Shown here: in pieces, positions 52,090-61,016 of the stretch | How the letters are laid out: each line of letters begins with the position of its first letter | How positions within the stretch are numbered: the stretch's first letter is position 1 | Assembly (NCBI RefSeq): GCF_004364315.1 | Contig: NZ_SOBR01000005.1 | Location: forward strand, 62,001 to 126,000 | DNA length: 64,000 bases | Direction of reading: 5' to 3' | DNA from: Chromohalobacter marismortui | GTDB lineage: Bacteria; Pseudomonadota; Gammaproteobacteria; Pseudomonadales; Halomonadaceae | Position numbers and translations under genes: made by a program | Notes under the pieces: generated by a model | What the model saw: only the letters and a program-made list of their open reading frames with translations | Databases searched by the model: none | What the model was told of the DNA's origin: nothing

Positions 52090-53862
52090 TTACTGAATGG
52101 TCCGGGCCCGCTCGTAAAGCGCTGGGCCCGCCTCGCTGCGTTTGTCGCTTTCGCCGCTGCCATCTTCCGTGCCGTTCTCGCGACGCTCACCATCGTCATC
52201 GACCACGGCGGAGAGCGTTTCCAACGGTGACGTCACCAAGTTTTCGAGCGCCTCGCGGATCGCCTGACCGATCACACTGCCAAAATCCACTGCGCTGGGC
52301 TCATCGAGGGGTAGGTGCATGGGAATATCGAGCTCGATCACCCCGTCTTCGCTCTTCAGTACGTCGAGCAGGGTCTTGAGCGGCAGGTCGGTGGCCGAGG
52401 CATTGACCTCCTCGCCGAGCTCGAGCCGATGCAGCACGACATGATTCTTGGCGATCAAGCGGCCTTGCACGAGCCGATAATCGAGATTCAGTGTCGCTTG
52501 GCCACCTTCGACAGCATACCCACCGAACTTGCGAAGATAGGGGGCAAAGGTTTCGAGATCGAGACGCTCGAAATGCAGATTCAGATTGCCGTTCAGGGCG
52601 TCGCTGAGAGGGTCGAAGGCCCCCTCGATACGCAGTGGCGAGCCGTCGGACACCTGTCCCTCGAGCAACAACTGGCCATCACCCGCTTGCGCGGAATTGA
52701 TCGCCTGCCACTTGCCATTGAGTGCCGAGAAATCGATCTCGAAGGGGCGTGGCAAGTGACGATCCGTGAAGGCCACCGCGCCACGTTCGATGATCAAGGT
52801 ATCGAACGTGTAGCGTATGCCGGTGCCTTCAGACCCACCGCCCGTTTGCTGCGGCGGGCGCCAGACATCGAGATTGGTGTCGAGTTGCTCGTCGATCGTC
52901 ACCTCAAGCCAAGGGGCCGCAAGCGATATTTGCTCGACGATGAGCTCAGGCTGTGCACTGGTGAACGTCAGCCCCGTGATGGAGACGCGCTCGGCGCGGG
53001 CGACCGGCTCATCCGTTGCAGGGTCACGCATCTCGAGTCCTGCAATCTCGCCCTGACCGTGGATACGCGTACCAGTGTCGCTGGCACGGCCCGCACGCAA
53101 TCGAATCTGCGCGCCTAGCGAACCCGCCGCCGGCGCGGCGCGAACGACCTGCGCCAGATAGCCCGACAGCGTCGTCAGCGGTACCTGGTCCGCGTCGAGC
53201 TCGATATCCAGCGTCCATGGCGCGAACCCCATCTCGCCGTTGCCTTTCAGAGTACCGCCATTCCATTTCGCCTGGCCTTGCAGGGTGAAGGGCCGATCAT
53301 CGCGATTGTCATAATCGCGTGCCTCCAGATCGAGACGTTGCAGGCTCAGCGTCAGCGGCTCGTCAAGGCGTCGATTGATCCAGTCCAGCCGGCCATCGCT
53401 GACGGTGAGCCGGGTGATGCGCAGCGGCATCGCTTCCCCACTGCCGGTGCCGCCGAAGAGCTTGACCAGATTCCATTCCCCGCTCGCGCGCCAGATCAGT
53501 TGTAGCCGCGGTGCTGTTAGATCGATCCGCTCGAAACGCCAGCCAGGCTCGAACAGCGAATGCCAGTCGAGGATCGCCACCACCCGGCGACTCGAGAATA
53601 CCGGCGTGTCGGCCTGACCGGCGATACGCAGTCCGTCGAGCGTCACTTGGTGGCGCCACGGCGTGAGGGTGACGTCATCGATGGTGACCTGGCGACCGCT
53701 ACGCTCGGTCAGTGCCTGACTGAGGCGCTGATCGATATACGCCGGCAACGCCCACAGCCAGGCGATCAGCAAGAGCAGCACCAGCGCCGCCAGCATACTC
53801 AGTGCTATGCCAAGGCGACGCTGGCGCGCCGAAGGTGCCGTGCTGCGATGGGAGTGCGGCAT
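52090..53862 (-). CDS. DUF748 / AsmA-like membrane-anchored protein
   Basis: 590 residues. One N-terminal transmembrane helix (about 18-42) is followed by a large periplasmic beta-rich region with AsmA-like repeats (DQRLSQALTERSGRQVTIDDVTLTPWRHQVTLDGLRIAG; FERLDLETFAPYLRKFGGYAVEGGQATLNLDYRLVQGRL). The C-terminal DUF748 segment includes DGVIELDIPMHLPLDEPSAVDFGSVIGQAI and an acidic, polar tail. Many DUF748 proteins exceed 900 residues, so this is a short version. The AsmA/TamB group bridges membranes and moves lipids; that role here is an inference. Confidence 0.85.
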   Translation of the reverse strand: MPHSHRSTAPSARQRRLGIALSMLAALVLLLLIAWLWALPAYIDQRLSQALTERSGRQVTIDDVTLTPWRHQVTLDGLRIAGQADTPVFSSRRVVAILDWHSLFEPGWRFERIDLTAPRLQLIWRASGEWNLVKLFGGTGSGEAMPLRITRLTVSDGRLDWINRRLDEPLTLSLQRLDLEARDYDNRDDRPFTLQGQAKWNGGTLKGNGEMGFAPWTLDIELDADQVPLTTLSGYLAQVVRAAPAAGSLGAQIRLRAGRASDTGTRIHGQGEIAGLEMRDPATDEPVARAERVSITGLTFTSAQPELIVEQISLAAPWLEVTIDEQLDTNLDVWRPPQQTGGGSEGTGIRYTFDTLIIERGAVAFTDRHLPRPFEIDFSALNGKWQAINSAQAGDGQLLLEGQVSDGSPLRIEGAFDPLSDALNGNLNLHFERLDLETFAPYLRKFGGYAVEGGQATLNLDYRLVQGRLIAKNHVVLHRLELGEEVNASATDLPLKTLLDVLKSEDGVIELDIPMHLPLDEPSAVDFGSVIGQAIREALENLVTSPLETLSAVVDDDGERRENGTEDGSGESDKRSEAGPALYERARTIQ

Positions 53863-53996
53863 ACCGTTTCCCGCTTTGTCGGATCATGGATGAAGGCGCA
53901 TCCAGACAGTCGAAAACGCCCCCCAGTCTGAGCACCTTCTCGACGGGTTGGCACGTGATTTCCGGCGTCAGGGTGGCTGAGCATATCTCGCCGAGA

Positions 53997-54677
53997 TCAT
54001 CTCACCAGGCGTTCGGCCAGTTCACCGATATCGCTCACCGTCATGTCGGGCTCATCGCCCCAAGGGTCGAAGGGCGCCTCCGCGCTGCGACGTACCCAGG
54101 CCGCGTGCAAGCCGGCATACTTGGCGCCGATGATGTCGAAGGAATTGCTGGAAATCAGCCAGGTATCGGCAGCGTGCGACTCGGTGCATTGGCGCAGGTA
54201 GGCGTACACGGCGGGGTCGGGCTTGAAGCGCTTGATGGCGTCGACGCTGACGATGGCGTCGAACCGCTCGCGCAGGCCCGCCTGGGTCAGCAAGCCGGTC
54301 ACCGCTTCCTGGGTACCATTGGAAAATGCCACGCAGCGCATGCCGGCATCGCTCAAGCGGGCCAACCCCGCCGCGACATCGGAAAACGCCGGCAAGCGCC
54401 CATAAAGCGCCATCAACCGATCCTTGGCGACCTCCGAAAGCTGGCTGCCCATGGCACGGTCGGTGAATTCCAACGCATCGCGCGTGCAATCGGCGAAGCT
54501 CGCATAGGCCCCCATCAGCGAACGGCGGAAGGCAAATTCGAGTTGTTTATCCCGCCAACGTTGCGAAAAAGGCAACGCCATGTCGGTATCGCCCAATTCC
54601 TTGTTCAAGGCTTCCACGACACCGTGGGTATCGATCAAGGTGCCGTAGACATCGAAAGCCAACACACGCTTATTCAT
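53997..54677 (-). CDS. Haloacid dehalogenase type II
   Basis: 226 residues of the HAD superfamily, L-2-haloacid dehalogenase branch. The nucleophile is Asp9 (AFDVYGTLID); CVAFSNGTQEAV carries motif II, Lys in IKRFKPDPAVY motif III, and LISSNSFDIIGAKYAGLHAAWVRR motif IV. It would hydrolyse short 2-haloalkanoates to hydroxy acids; glycolate made from chloroacetate could enter the glc pathway at 22-26 kb, although the genes are not adjacent. The start has AAGGAC. Confidence 0.88.
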   Translation of the reverse strand: MNKRVLAFDVYGTLIDTHGVVEALNKELGDTDMALPFSQRWRDKQLEFAFRRSLMGAYASFADCTRDALEFTDRAMGSQLSEVAKDRLMALYGRLPAFSDVAAGLARLSDAGMRCVAFSNGTQEAVTGLLTQAGLRERFDAIVSVDAIKRFKPDPAVYAYLRQCTESHAADTWLISSNSFDIIGAKYAGLHAAWVRRSAEAPFDPWGDEPDMTVSDIGELAERLVR

Positions 54678-54877
54678 ATGTCGTCCTTATCACGCTTCTC
54701 TCAGTGGGTGACGCAACATCCTGACTCCTCCCAGATTGGTCGTTTTTGCAAGCCACGACAAGCGGATTGACACCCGCAAACATGACAGCGCGGGCGCATC
54801 GACGCACAATGGAGGACGATACGCTGGCAGGCGCTGCCGGCATGCACGAATCCGGTCAACGAGGCGACGAATTTCCC

Positions 54878-55825
54878 ATGGCATTCAAGGTATACGTAGA
54901 CGGTCAGGAAGGCACCACGGGGCTGCGGCTGCTGGATTATCTCGAGGCACGCGAGGATATCGAACTGCTGCGCATCGATAGCGACAAGCGCAAGGATGCC
55001 ACCGAACGCGCACGCCTGCTCAACGCCGCCGATGTGGCCTTTCTGTGCCTGCCCGATGCCGCTTCTCGCGAGGCCGCGGCGCTGCTCGACAACCCAGACA
55101 CCTGCCTGATCGATGCCAGCACGGCCTTTCGCACCGATGCCGAGTGGACCTATGGGCTTCCCGAACTGACGCCGGGCCAGCGTGACGCCATTCGCGACAG
55201 CAAGCGCATCGCCAATCCGGGCTGCCATGCCAGTGCCTTCATCATGCTCACCCGGCCGCTGGTCGAGGCCGGCCTGTTGCCCACCGACACGCCGCTGACG
55301 GCCCATTCGATCACCGGTTACAGCGGCGGCGGCAAGAAGCTGATCGCCGAGTACGAGGCCGGTCATGACGACCGCCTGGCCGCCCCGCGCCCCTACGCCA
55401 TGGGGCTGACCCACAAGCACCTGCCGGAGATGCGCGTGCACGGTGGGCTCGAGCGCGCCCCGGTTTTCCTGCCGATCGTCGGCCCCTTCCTCAAGGGCCT
55501 CTCGGTGACGATTCCCCTGCATGTCGACCAGCTTAGCCCCGGCACCACGGCGGAGGCGCTGCGCAAGGCATACGCCGATCATTACGCGGGCGAGACCTTC
55601 GTCCGCGTCATGCCCCTCGAGGATCCGGCCAATCTCGATGGCGGCTTCTTCGAGGTGCAGGGCTGCAACGATACCAACCGGGTCGACCTGTTCGTGTTCG
55701 GCAACCATGAGCAGGTTTCACTCGTCGCTCGGCTGGACAACCTCGGCAAGGGCGCCGCCGGTGCCGCGGTGCAGAGCATGAACCTGCACCTGGGCCTAGA
55801 CGAGGCCAGCGGCCTCTCGGCATGA
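54878..55825 (+). CDS. argC: N-acetyl-gamma-glutamyl-phosphate reductase, type 2
   Basis: 315 residues, the length of the short (type 2) ArgC rather than the 340-residue form. The NADP-binding start [18 protein letters not shown], catalytic Cys116 in [11 protein letters not shown], and [14 protein letters not shown] are typical. It reduces N-acetylglutamyl phosphate in arginine synthesis. The start at 54878 gives the normal N-terminus; an open frame continues upstream to 54746 without a ribosome-binding site. It stands alone, not in an arg operon. Confidence 0.9.
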   Translation: MAFKVYVDGQEGTTGLRLLDYLEAREDIELLRIDSDKRKDATERARLLNAADVAFLCLPDAASREAAALLDNPDTCLIDASTAFRTDAEWTYGLPELTPGQRDAIRDSKRIANPGCHASAFIMLTRPLVEAGLLPTDTPLTAHSITGYSGGGKKLIAEYEAGHDDRLAAPRPYAMGLTHKHLPEMRVHGGLERAPVFLPIVGPFLKGLSVTIPLHVDQLSPGTTAEALRKAYADHYAGETFVRVMPLEDPANLDGGFFEVQGCNDTNRVDLFVFGNHEQVSLVARLDNLGKGAAGAAVQSMNLHLGLDEASGLSA

Positions 55826-55878
55826 CCCCCTCGACTCAGTGCTCGGCGCGCGGGACACCGTGCGCCGCTCGCGCCGCC

Positions 55879-56568
55879 TTACATCGCATGCTTGATACCC
55901 CGGTCGATCAATAACCAGTTGGCCGGATAGGACGTCGCGAAGCCGATCAGCATGGCGATCTGCATCATGAACCAGAACGTCACCGAGAAAGCGTTCATCT
56001 CGCCCATCCAGCCATGAATGGCGATCAGCATCCAGACGTACATGCCGGCCTGAAAGGCGATCAGCGAGAGCGTATCCGCCTTGATGGCATCGATCAGGGC
56101 CTTGCGTGGGCCGCTATCGCTCATGCCCCGAATCGGCAAGTATTGGAATAAGATGCCGAAGAGATACGCCCCGATGAAGGCCAGCACGAAGTGGCCCAAC
56201 GTCGCCGACCCAAGCAGGGCGAACCCGGTCAGCGTCGCCAGCGGCGCAGTGACGACATCGCCTGCGGTGCAACCGCCCCCGCAGTGCGTGGCCGACACGA
56301 AAACGCCCTGCCACTTGGGCTTGTCACCATGATGGTGATGCGCATGACCATGGCCGTGACCATGATGCTCTTCATCGCCCGCCGAGGGTGCAGCGCGCCC
56401 CATTTTCGCATACGCCCACCAGCCTACGATCGGCATATACAGGCCGGTGACCGGCCACGTCACGTTCATGATCGTCATCGGCTGCGGACGTTTGGCCACA
56501 TCCAGTGCTATGGCCAATGCCGTGGCTACGCCCAGCGCGATGAATAGCCAGGAAACGAGGGTCAACAT
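55879..56568 (-). CDS. DUF4396 membrane protein with His-rich loop
   Basis: 229 residues with about six transmembrane helices. A cytoplasmic or periplasmic loop at about residues 58-75 is packed with histidines (DEEHHGHGHGHAHHHHGDK), and a second conserved feature is THCGGGCTAGD at about residue 85. Such clusters suggest binding of copper, zinc or nickel, but no function is established for DUF4396. The start at 56568 has AAGGAG; an in-frame ATG at 56670 would overlap the upstream transporter gene. Convergent with argC. Confidence 0.82.
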   Translation of the reverse strand: MLTLVSWLFIALGVATALAIALDVAKRPQPMTIMNVTWPVTGLYMPIVGWWAYAKMGRAAPSAGDEEHHGHGHGHAHHHHGDKPKWQGVFVSATHCGGGCTAGDVVTAPLATLTGFALLGSATLGHFVLAFIGAYLFGILFQYLPIRGMSDSGPRKALIDAIKADTLSLIAFQAGMYVWMLIAIHGWMGEMNAFSVTFWFMMQIAMLIGFATSYPANWLLIDRGIKHAM

Positions 56569-56636
56569 GCGACAACTCCTTGTCCGTGTTGAAATAAAAG
56601 CGTGCCCCCTAGGTATAGGGAATGATCGCGCCTGAC

Positions 56637-57632
56637 TCAACCTGATTCCCGCCCATAGGTTGGTGGGCAAGGCGCGATATCACGACTCGCTAGGGCGCTA
56701 TCCGCGTGTACGCGTCCCGCTCCGCAGCGCCAGACGAGACCACCCGCCAGCCCCACGCAAGCCATGCCCAGCACGGTGGGCATGTCGGGGGGCGCTTCGA
56801 ACAACCACCAGCTCCATCCCGCCGCAAAGACGAGATAGGCATAGTCGAACACGCCGATCAGCGCGGCCGGGGCTATTTGATAGGCCTTGGCCACCGTGCT
56901 GCTGGCCAGCACGAACAGCACCGCCAGGCCACCGAGCACTCCCCAGGTAGCGGGCGCCACGGATTGCCAGGGCAACGTCAGAAAGGACGTCGTGTGCACG
57001 GGGACTCCGGCGAACAACGTCACGCCAATACATCCTGCGACGCCCATGCCCAAAAACCCCACGTTCAAGGCCCCGGACAGCACCAGTGGCGCTTCGTCGC
57101 GACAATGAACACGCGTCACCACACAAGCCAGCGCATAACACACCGCCGCCAGCAGCGGCAGGACCACCGTGGGCGTGAAATGCGACGTCCCCGGGCGCAA
57201 TATCAACACCACGCCGGCAAATCCCAGGGCAATCCCCCACCAGCCCCCAGCCGACAAGCGTTCACCGGCCCACCAGGCAGCGAACAAGGCAATGAACAGC
57301 GGCGAGGTGTACAACGCCACCGCCGCCATGGAGAGCGTCAACGTTGGCAGCGCGGCATAGAAGGTCAACCACATGGCCATCAAAAGGCCGGTTCTGACCA
57401 GCACCCAACGGTGCCGCAGAGCTCGCCCCAGACGCATCACACCACGCCTTCCAAGCAACACCCCCAAAAGCGGCGACGCCAACAGCGCACGCAGCATGTA
57501 CAACTGCCAAACACCCACGTCATCGCTGATATACTTAACCAGTGCGTCGGCCATCGAGAGACAGAAGACCGAGACGACGATACAACCGAGGCCTTGCCAT
57601 TCTGAGGCTCGTGTCCCCATTATCGGCTTCAT
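56637..57632 (-). CDS. EamA/DMT family transporter
   Basis: 331 residues, ten transmembrane helices in two EamA repeats (GLGCIVVSVFCLSMADALVKYIS at the start; WGVLGGLAVLFVLASSTVAKAYQIAPAALIGVFDYAYLVFA in the second). Probably exports or imports a small metabolite. Divergent from a LysR gene with a 104-base shared promoter region, the classic layout for a LysR-controlled exporter. Confidence 0.88.
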   Translation of the reverse strand: MKPIMGTRASEWQGLGCIVVSVFCLSMADALVKYISDDVGVWQLYMLRALLASPLLGVLLGRRGVMRLGRALRHRWVLVRTGLLMAMWLTFYAALPTLTLSMAAVALYTSPLFIALFAAWWAGERLSAGGWWGIALGFAGVVLILRPGTSHFTPTVVLPLLAAVCYALACVVTRVHCRDEAPLVLSGALNVGFLGMGVAGCIGVTLFAGVPVHTTSFLTLPWQSVAPATWGVLGGLAVLFVLASSTVAKAYQIAPAALIGVFDYAYLVFAAGWSWWLFEAPPDMPTVLGMACVGLAGGLVWRCGAGRVHADSALASRDIAPCPPTYGRESG

Positions 57633-57736
57633 GGACGTTCTCCCTGAGCAAGAAGCCGCTCAAGGGTGCGCGTCCCAGGCATGCACGACAAACGAGTTAT
57701 ACGTCACTTTCCATGAGCTGTGGTTATGAATCGCAT

Positions 57737-58666
57737 ATGAACCGTCTAGGCAAGGCCTTGCCTCCACTCGCCAGCCTGATGCCCTTCGAGGCTGCTGCGC
57801 GTCTGGAAAGCTTCTCGCGTGCCGCCGATGAGCTGCATCTCACCCAGGCCGCCGTCAGCCGCCAGATTCGCGCGCTGGAGGAAAACCTCGGCGTAGCGTT
57901 ATTCGAGCGTCGCAACCGGGGTGTCTTCCTCACCGCCGCCGGTCGCGAATTCGGTCGCACGGTGAGTACCGCATTGGAGAGCGTCGCAACGCATGCCAAT
58001 ACCTTGCGAGAGGAAGTGCATGACGGTGTGGTGGTGCTCTTCTGCCAGCTCTGCGAGGCTTTCTACTGGGTCATGCCACGTCTCGCCGCGTTCAACCGGC
58101 AGCATCCGGACATCGAGGTACGTCTCGTCACCTCGACGCGCCCGGTAGTCGAGCATCACGATTATTTCGATGTCGCGCTACAGACCAGCGGGCGTCCCAG
58201 CGGCAGCCACGCGCTGTCCTTCACCGCCTCCGACGAGATCTTTCCGATTTGCAGCCCCGACTATTTCGCCGCACAGCCCGCTCCCATCACGCTGACGAAC
58301 CTCACCGAGCACCGTCTACTCCACCATCGGGCAGACACACCGGACTGGTTCGAGTGGGATAGTTGGCTACGCGCCATGGGGCACGCTGTCCCCATCCTGG
58401 GAAACGGCATGATCTTCAATAGTTATCCGCTCGTCCTCCAGGCGGCACTTGCCGGGCACGGTATCGCCCTGGGCTGGCGGCGCACGGCCGAGCGCCTGGT
58501 GCAAAACGGCCAACTCGTGCGCCCGATCGATGCCTCACTGCCGCTCAGCGACGCGCTCTCAGTGTATACACGACAAGGCGCGCGATCACGGGTGGAAACG
58601 CTGGCACTGCTGGACTGGCTGCAGCACGAGTTTCACGCCGATCATGGCGGTGAGAGCGCCTTCTAA
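57737..58666 (+). CDS. LysR family regulator (GcvA-like)
   Basis: 309 residues. HTH at about 15-75 (LMPFEAAARLESFSRAADELHLTQAAVSRQIRALEENLGVALFERRNRGVFLT) and an effector domain with the GcvA-type ending (GHGIALGWRRTAERLVQNGQLVRP). It likely regulates the divergent EamA transporter. The start at 57737 gives the normal family N-terminus; the open frame continues upstream to 57542. Confidence 0.9.
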   Translation: MNRLGKALPPLASLMPFEAAARLESFSRAADELHLTQAAVSRQIRALEENLGVALFERRNRGVFLTAAGREFGRTVSTALESVATHANTLREEVHDGVVVLFCQLCEAFYWVMPRLAAFNRQHPDIEVRLVTSTRPVVEHHDYFDVALQTSGRPSGSHALSFTASDEIFPICSPDYFAAQPAPITLTNLTEHRLLHHRADTPDWFEWDSWLRAMGHAVPILGNGMIFNSYPLVLQAALAGHGIALGWRRTAERLVQNGQLVRPIDASLPLSDALSVYTRQGARSRVETLALLDWLQHEFHADHGGESAF

Positions 58667-58676
58667 AGGTGGGGAA

Positions 58677-59279
58677 TTACAACAAGGTGTAAGCGACACC
58701 CCCCACCGTGCCGCCGGTGAGAATCAGCGCCAGCAGCGCCCAGAGACCATCGTTGGCCATCAGCGACAGGCCGAACATCATCAAGGCCAGCCCCGCGCCA
58801 TTGGCCGAAAAGGGCACCACTTCCATCAGTGGCATCGCCAGGGCGATGAGAAAGCAGACAATCGCGATGAGATAGGTCCCGGCACGCTGCGTCAACCAAG
58901 GCAAGCGCGGTTTCAACAAGCGGTCGATGGCCCGGGCCGGCTTACGCATCCAGGCCACCGCCTTGTCCAGCTTGGCTCGGGAAACCGAGCGCTTCAAAAG
59001 CCATTGCGGCAGCCAGAATGTACGACGTCCTATCAATAATTGCCCGGCCACCAGCAGGACTAGCAGCGCCATCAATGTCGGCACGCCGGGGATATCGCCC
59101 ACCAATGGGAATAGCGTGATCACCCCCGGCACCAGCAGCAAGGTACCAAACGACCCCTGCCCTACCGACGCCAACAAGTCACCGAGCTGAGCACGTCCAT
59201 TATCGCGCCGGGGCGCCTGCTCGATCCGCTCGAGCAAGTGAGCCAATCCCGCGAGTTCCTGATGTTCCCTTTCCGACAT
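58677..59279 (-). CDS. ExoD family membrane protein
   Basis: 200 residues with about four to five transmembrane helices; the ExoD motifs GSFGTLLLVPGVITLFPLVGDIPGVPTLMALLVLLVAGQLLIG and the RPARAIDRLLKPRL-like linker (KPARAIDRLLKPRLPWLT) are present. ExoD was first linked to exopolysaccharide production in rhizobia; its molecular role is unclear. Convergent with the LysR gene, ten bases apart. Confidence 0.87.
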   Translation of the reverse strand: MSEREHQELAGLAHLLERIEQAPRRDNGRAQLGDLLASVGQGSFGTLLLVPGVITLFPLVGDIPGVPTLMALLVLLVAGQLLIGRRTFWLPQWLLKRSVSRAKLDKAVAWMRKPARAIDRLLKPRLPWLTQRAGTYLIAIVCFLIALAMPLMEVVPFSANGAGLALMMFGLSLMANDGLWALLALILTGGTVGGVAYTLL

Positions 59280-59489
59280 GCACGCGCCCTGCCTTTCATG
59301 AACCGAGCTTGCAGCCTAGCAGGCCCGGTCCTCCATGCCGACATGCAGCAGACAAGTCCGTACTGGCCTTGGCGGTACGCCACCGAGACGCCGAAGGCAC
59401 GAAGTGCGCAATATCGTTCAAGCCCGCTCCCTCGTGACGCGCTAAAGTGGCGTTGTCATGGCTCGACCGGGACGTAAGGAGGACACCAC

Positions 59490-60320
59490 ATGCAATCCAC
59501 GAGTCGTTTCCGGTTCATGAAAAGCCGGCATGTGGCACGCATCACGGCATTGCATGCCACGATGAACGATTTCCAGTACGACCGCCATGCGCATGAAGAA
59601 TATGCACTGGGTGTCACATTGTCGGGACGTCAGGATTTCTTCAGCAACGGTGAGTTTCATCGCAGTCCGCCGGGTAGTGTGATCACCCTGCATCCCGATG
59701 AGGTGCATGACGGTCACGCCGGGGGCGGCGACGCTCTCGATTACGTCATGCTCTATATCCATCCCGACGAACTCGACCCGCTCATTGCCAATGCCATGGG
59801 CATGCAAGGCCTGCTGACCACTCGCCTGGCCCCGACGCTCATGAAAAATGTCCCCCTTCGTGACGAGATCATCGCCCTGTCGCGCATGATCGAGGAACAG
59901 GAGACGAGTCAGATCGAGCAAGAATATGCGCTGTATCGCATTGCGGCTCACTTGGCCGAGCGCGCCGGACGTTTTGCCCCCAACGAGCGGGCCAGACGGT
60001 CGGACTCGCTGCTCGAAAGGGCGAAGGACTACATCCATGAAAATGCCAGATATGACATCAGCCTGGATGACATCAGCCATTCCGCCAACATTTCCAAGTA
60101 TCACTTCCTGAGAACATTCAGGACACAGTACGGCATTACGCCGCACCAGTATGTATTGAACTGCAGGGTCAATGCCGCCCGACGTCACCTCGAAAACGGC
60201 GAGAGCGTCATGGAGGCTGCCTTATGCTGCGGCTTTTCTGACCTCAGTCATTTCAACCGCCGTTTCAAGCGTATTTACGGCATGACACCACGACAATACC
60301 AAGCCCATATTTTTACCTAG
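59490..60320 (+). CDS. AraC family regulator
   Basis: 276 residues. A cupin-like sensing domain (about 20-150, HAHEEYALGVTLSGRQDFFSNGE, PGSVITLHPDEVHDG) and a C-terminal double HTH (ISLDDISHSANISKYHFLRTFRTQYGITPHQYV ... AALCCGFSDLSHFNRRFKRIYGMTPRQYQ). It lies 17 bases before a LysE-type exporter gene on the same strand and probably controls it in response to an exported amino acid. The ribosome-binding site is AAGGAGG. Confidence 0.92.
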   Translation: MQSTSRFRFMKSRHVARITALHATMNDFQYDRHAHEEYALGVTLSGRQDFFSNGEFHRSPPGSVITLHPDEVHDGHAGGGDALDYVMLYIHPDELDPLIANAMGMQGLLTTRLAPTLMKNVPLRDEIIALSRMIEEQETSQIEQEYALYRIAAHLAERAGRFAPNERARRSDSLLERAKDYIHENARYDISLDDISHSANISKYHFLRTFRTQYGITPHQYVLNCRVNAARRHLENGESVMEAALCCGFSDLSHFNRRFKRIYGMTPRQYQAHIFT

Positions 60321-60337
60321 CAAGACAGGAAACCCTC

Positions 60338-60946
60338 ATGCTCGCGATGCTCGCCTATGCCATAAGCGTGATGTACACGCCCGGGCCGGTGAACCTGCTT
60401 GGCCTGAATGCCGGAATCAACGGCAAAGCCAAGGAATCGACAGGATTTTTCATCGGCGTCGGCACAGCAATGTGGCTGATGCTTCTGCTGTTTGGCTGGC
60501 TGGGAAGCGTATTCATCCAGGGAAAGACACTGCTGGTCATCAGTGCGCTCGGCACGTTTTACATTCTTTACCTGTCGATCAAGATAGCCCGATCCACTCC
60601 TCACAGGACCGAGGTGGATGCGATATCGCGTCCCTTGCGCTTCAAGGAAGGGGTGTTGATGCAATTACTCAACCCTAAAGGCATCGTCGCCACGTTACCC
60701 ATCGCGACCATCCAGCTACCCGCAATGCATATAGAAGGGCCAGACCTCATCATGGTGGCGCTACTCATCGGCGTGCTGGCAACTGGCGCACCTGGAAGCT
60801 ACGCATTACTGGGTAGCGTGATGGGAAAAGCCATTCGTGATCACTCCTTATTGCGGCTCATCAATATCATCCTGGCGCTTCTTTTGGCTCTGACGGGCTT
60901 GGTTATCGGGTATGAATACGTCGTCTTGCCGCTTCTCGGTTCATAG
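60338..60946 (+). CDS. LysE family amino-acid exporter
   Basis: 202 residues, about six transmembrane helices, with the LysE/RhtB opening (YAISVMYTPGPVNLLGLNAGINGKAKESTGFFIGVGTAMW) and QLLNPKGIVATLPIATI in the middle. Members export basic or neutral amino acids and their derivatives. Probably co-transcribed with the AraC gene. Substrate unknown. Confidence 0.88.
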   Translation: MLAMLAYAISVMYTPGPVNLLGLNAGINGKAKESTGFFIGVGTAMWLMLLLFGWLGSVFIQGKTLLVISALGTFYILYLSIKIARSTPHRTEVDAISRPLRFKEGVLMQLLNPKGIVATLPIATIQLPAMHIEGPDLIMVALLIGVLATGAPGSYALLGSVMGKAIRDHSLLRLINIILALLLALTGLVIGYEYVVLPLLGS

Positions 60947-61016
60947 CATCAGCCTGCCCATTCTCGGGCACCATTTCTTGAACGTAGCAATACGGGCATC
61001 TTGCCTCGATAGCGTA

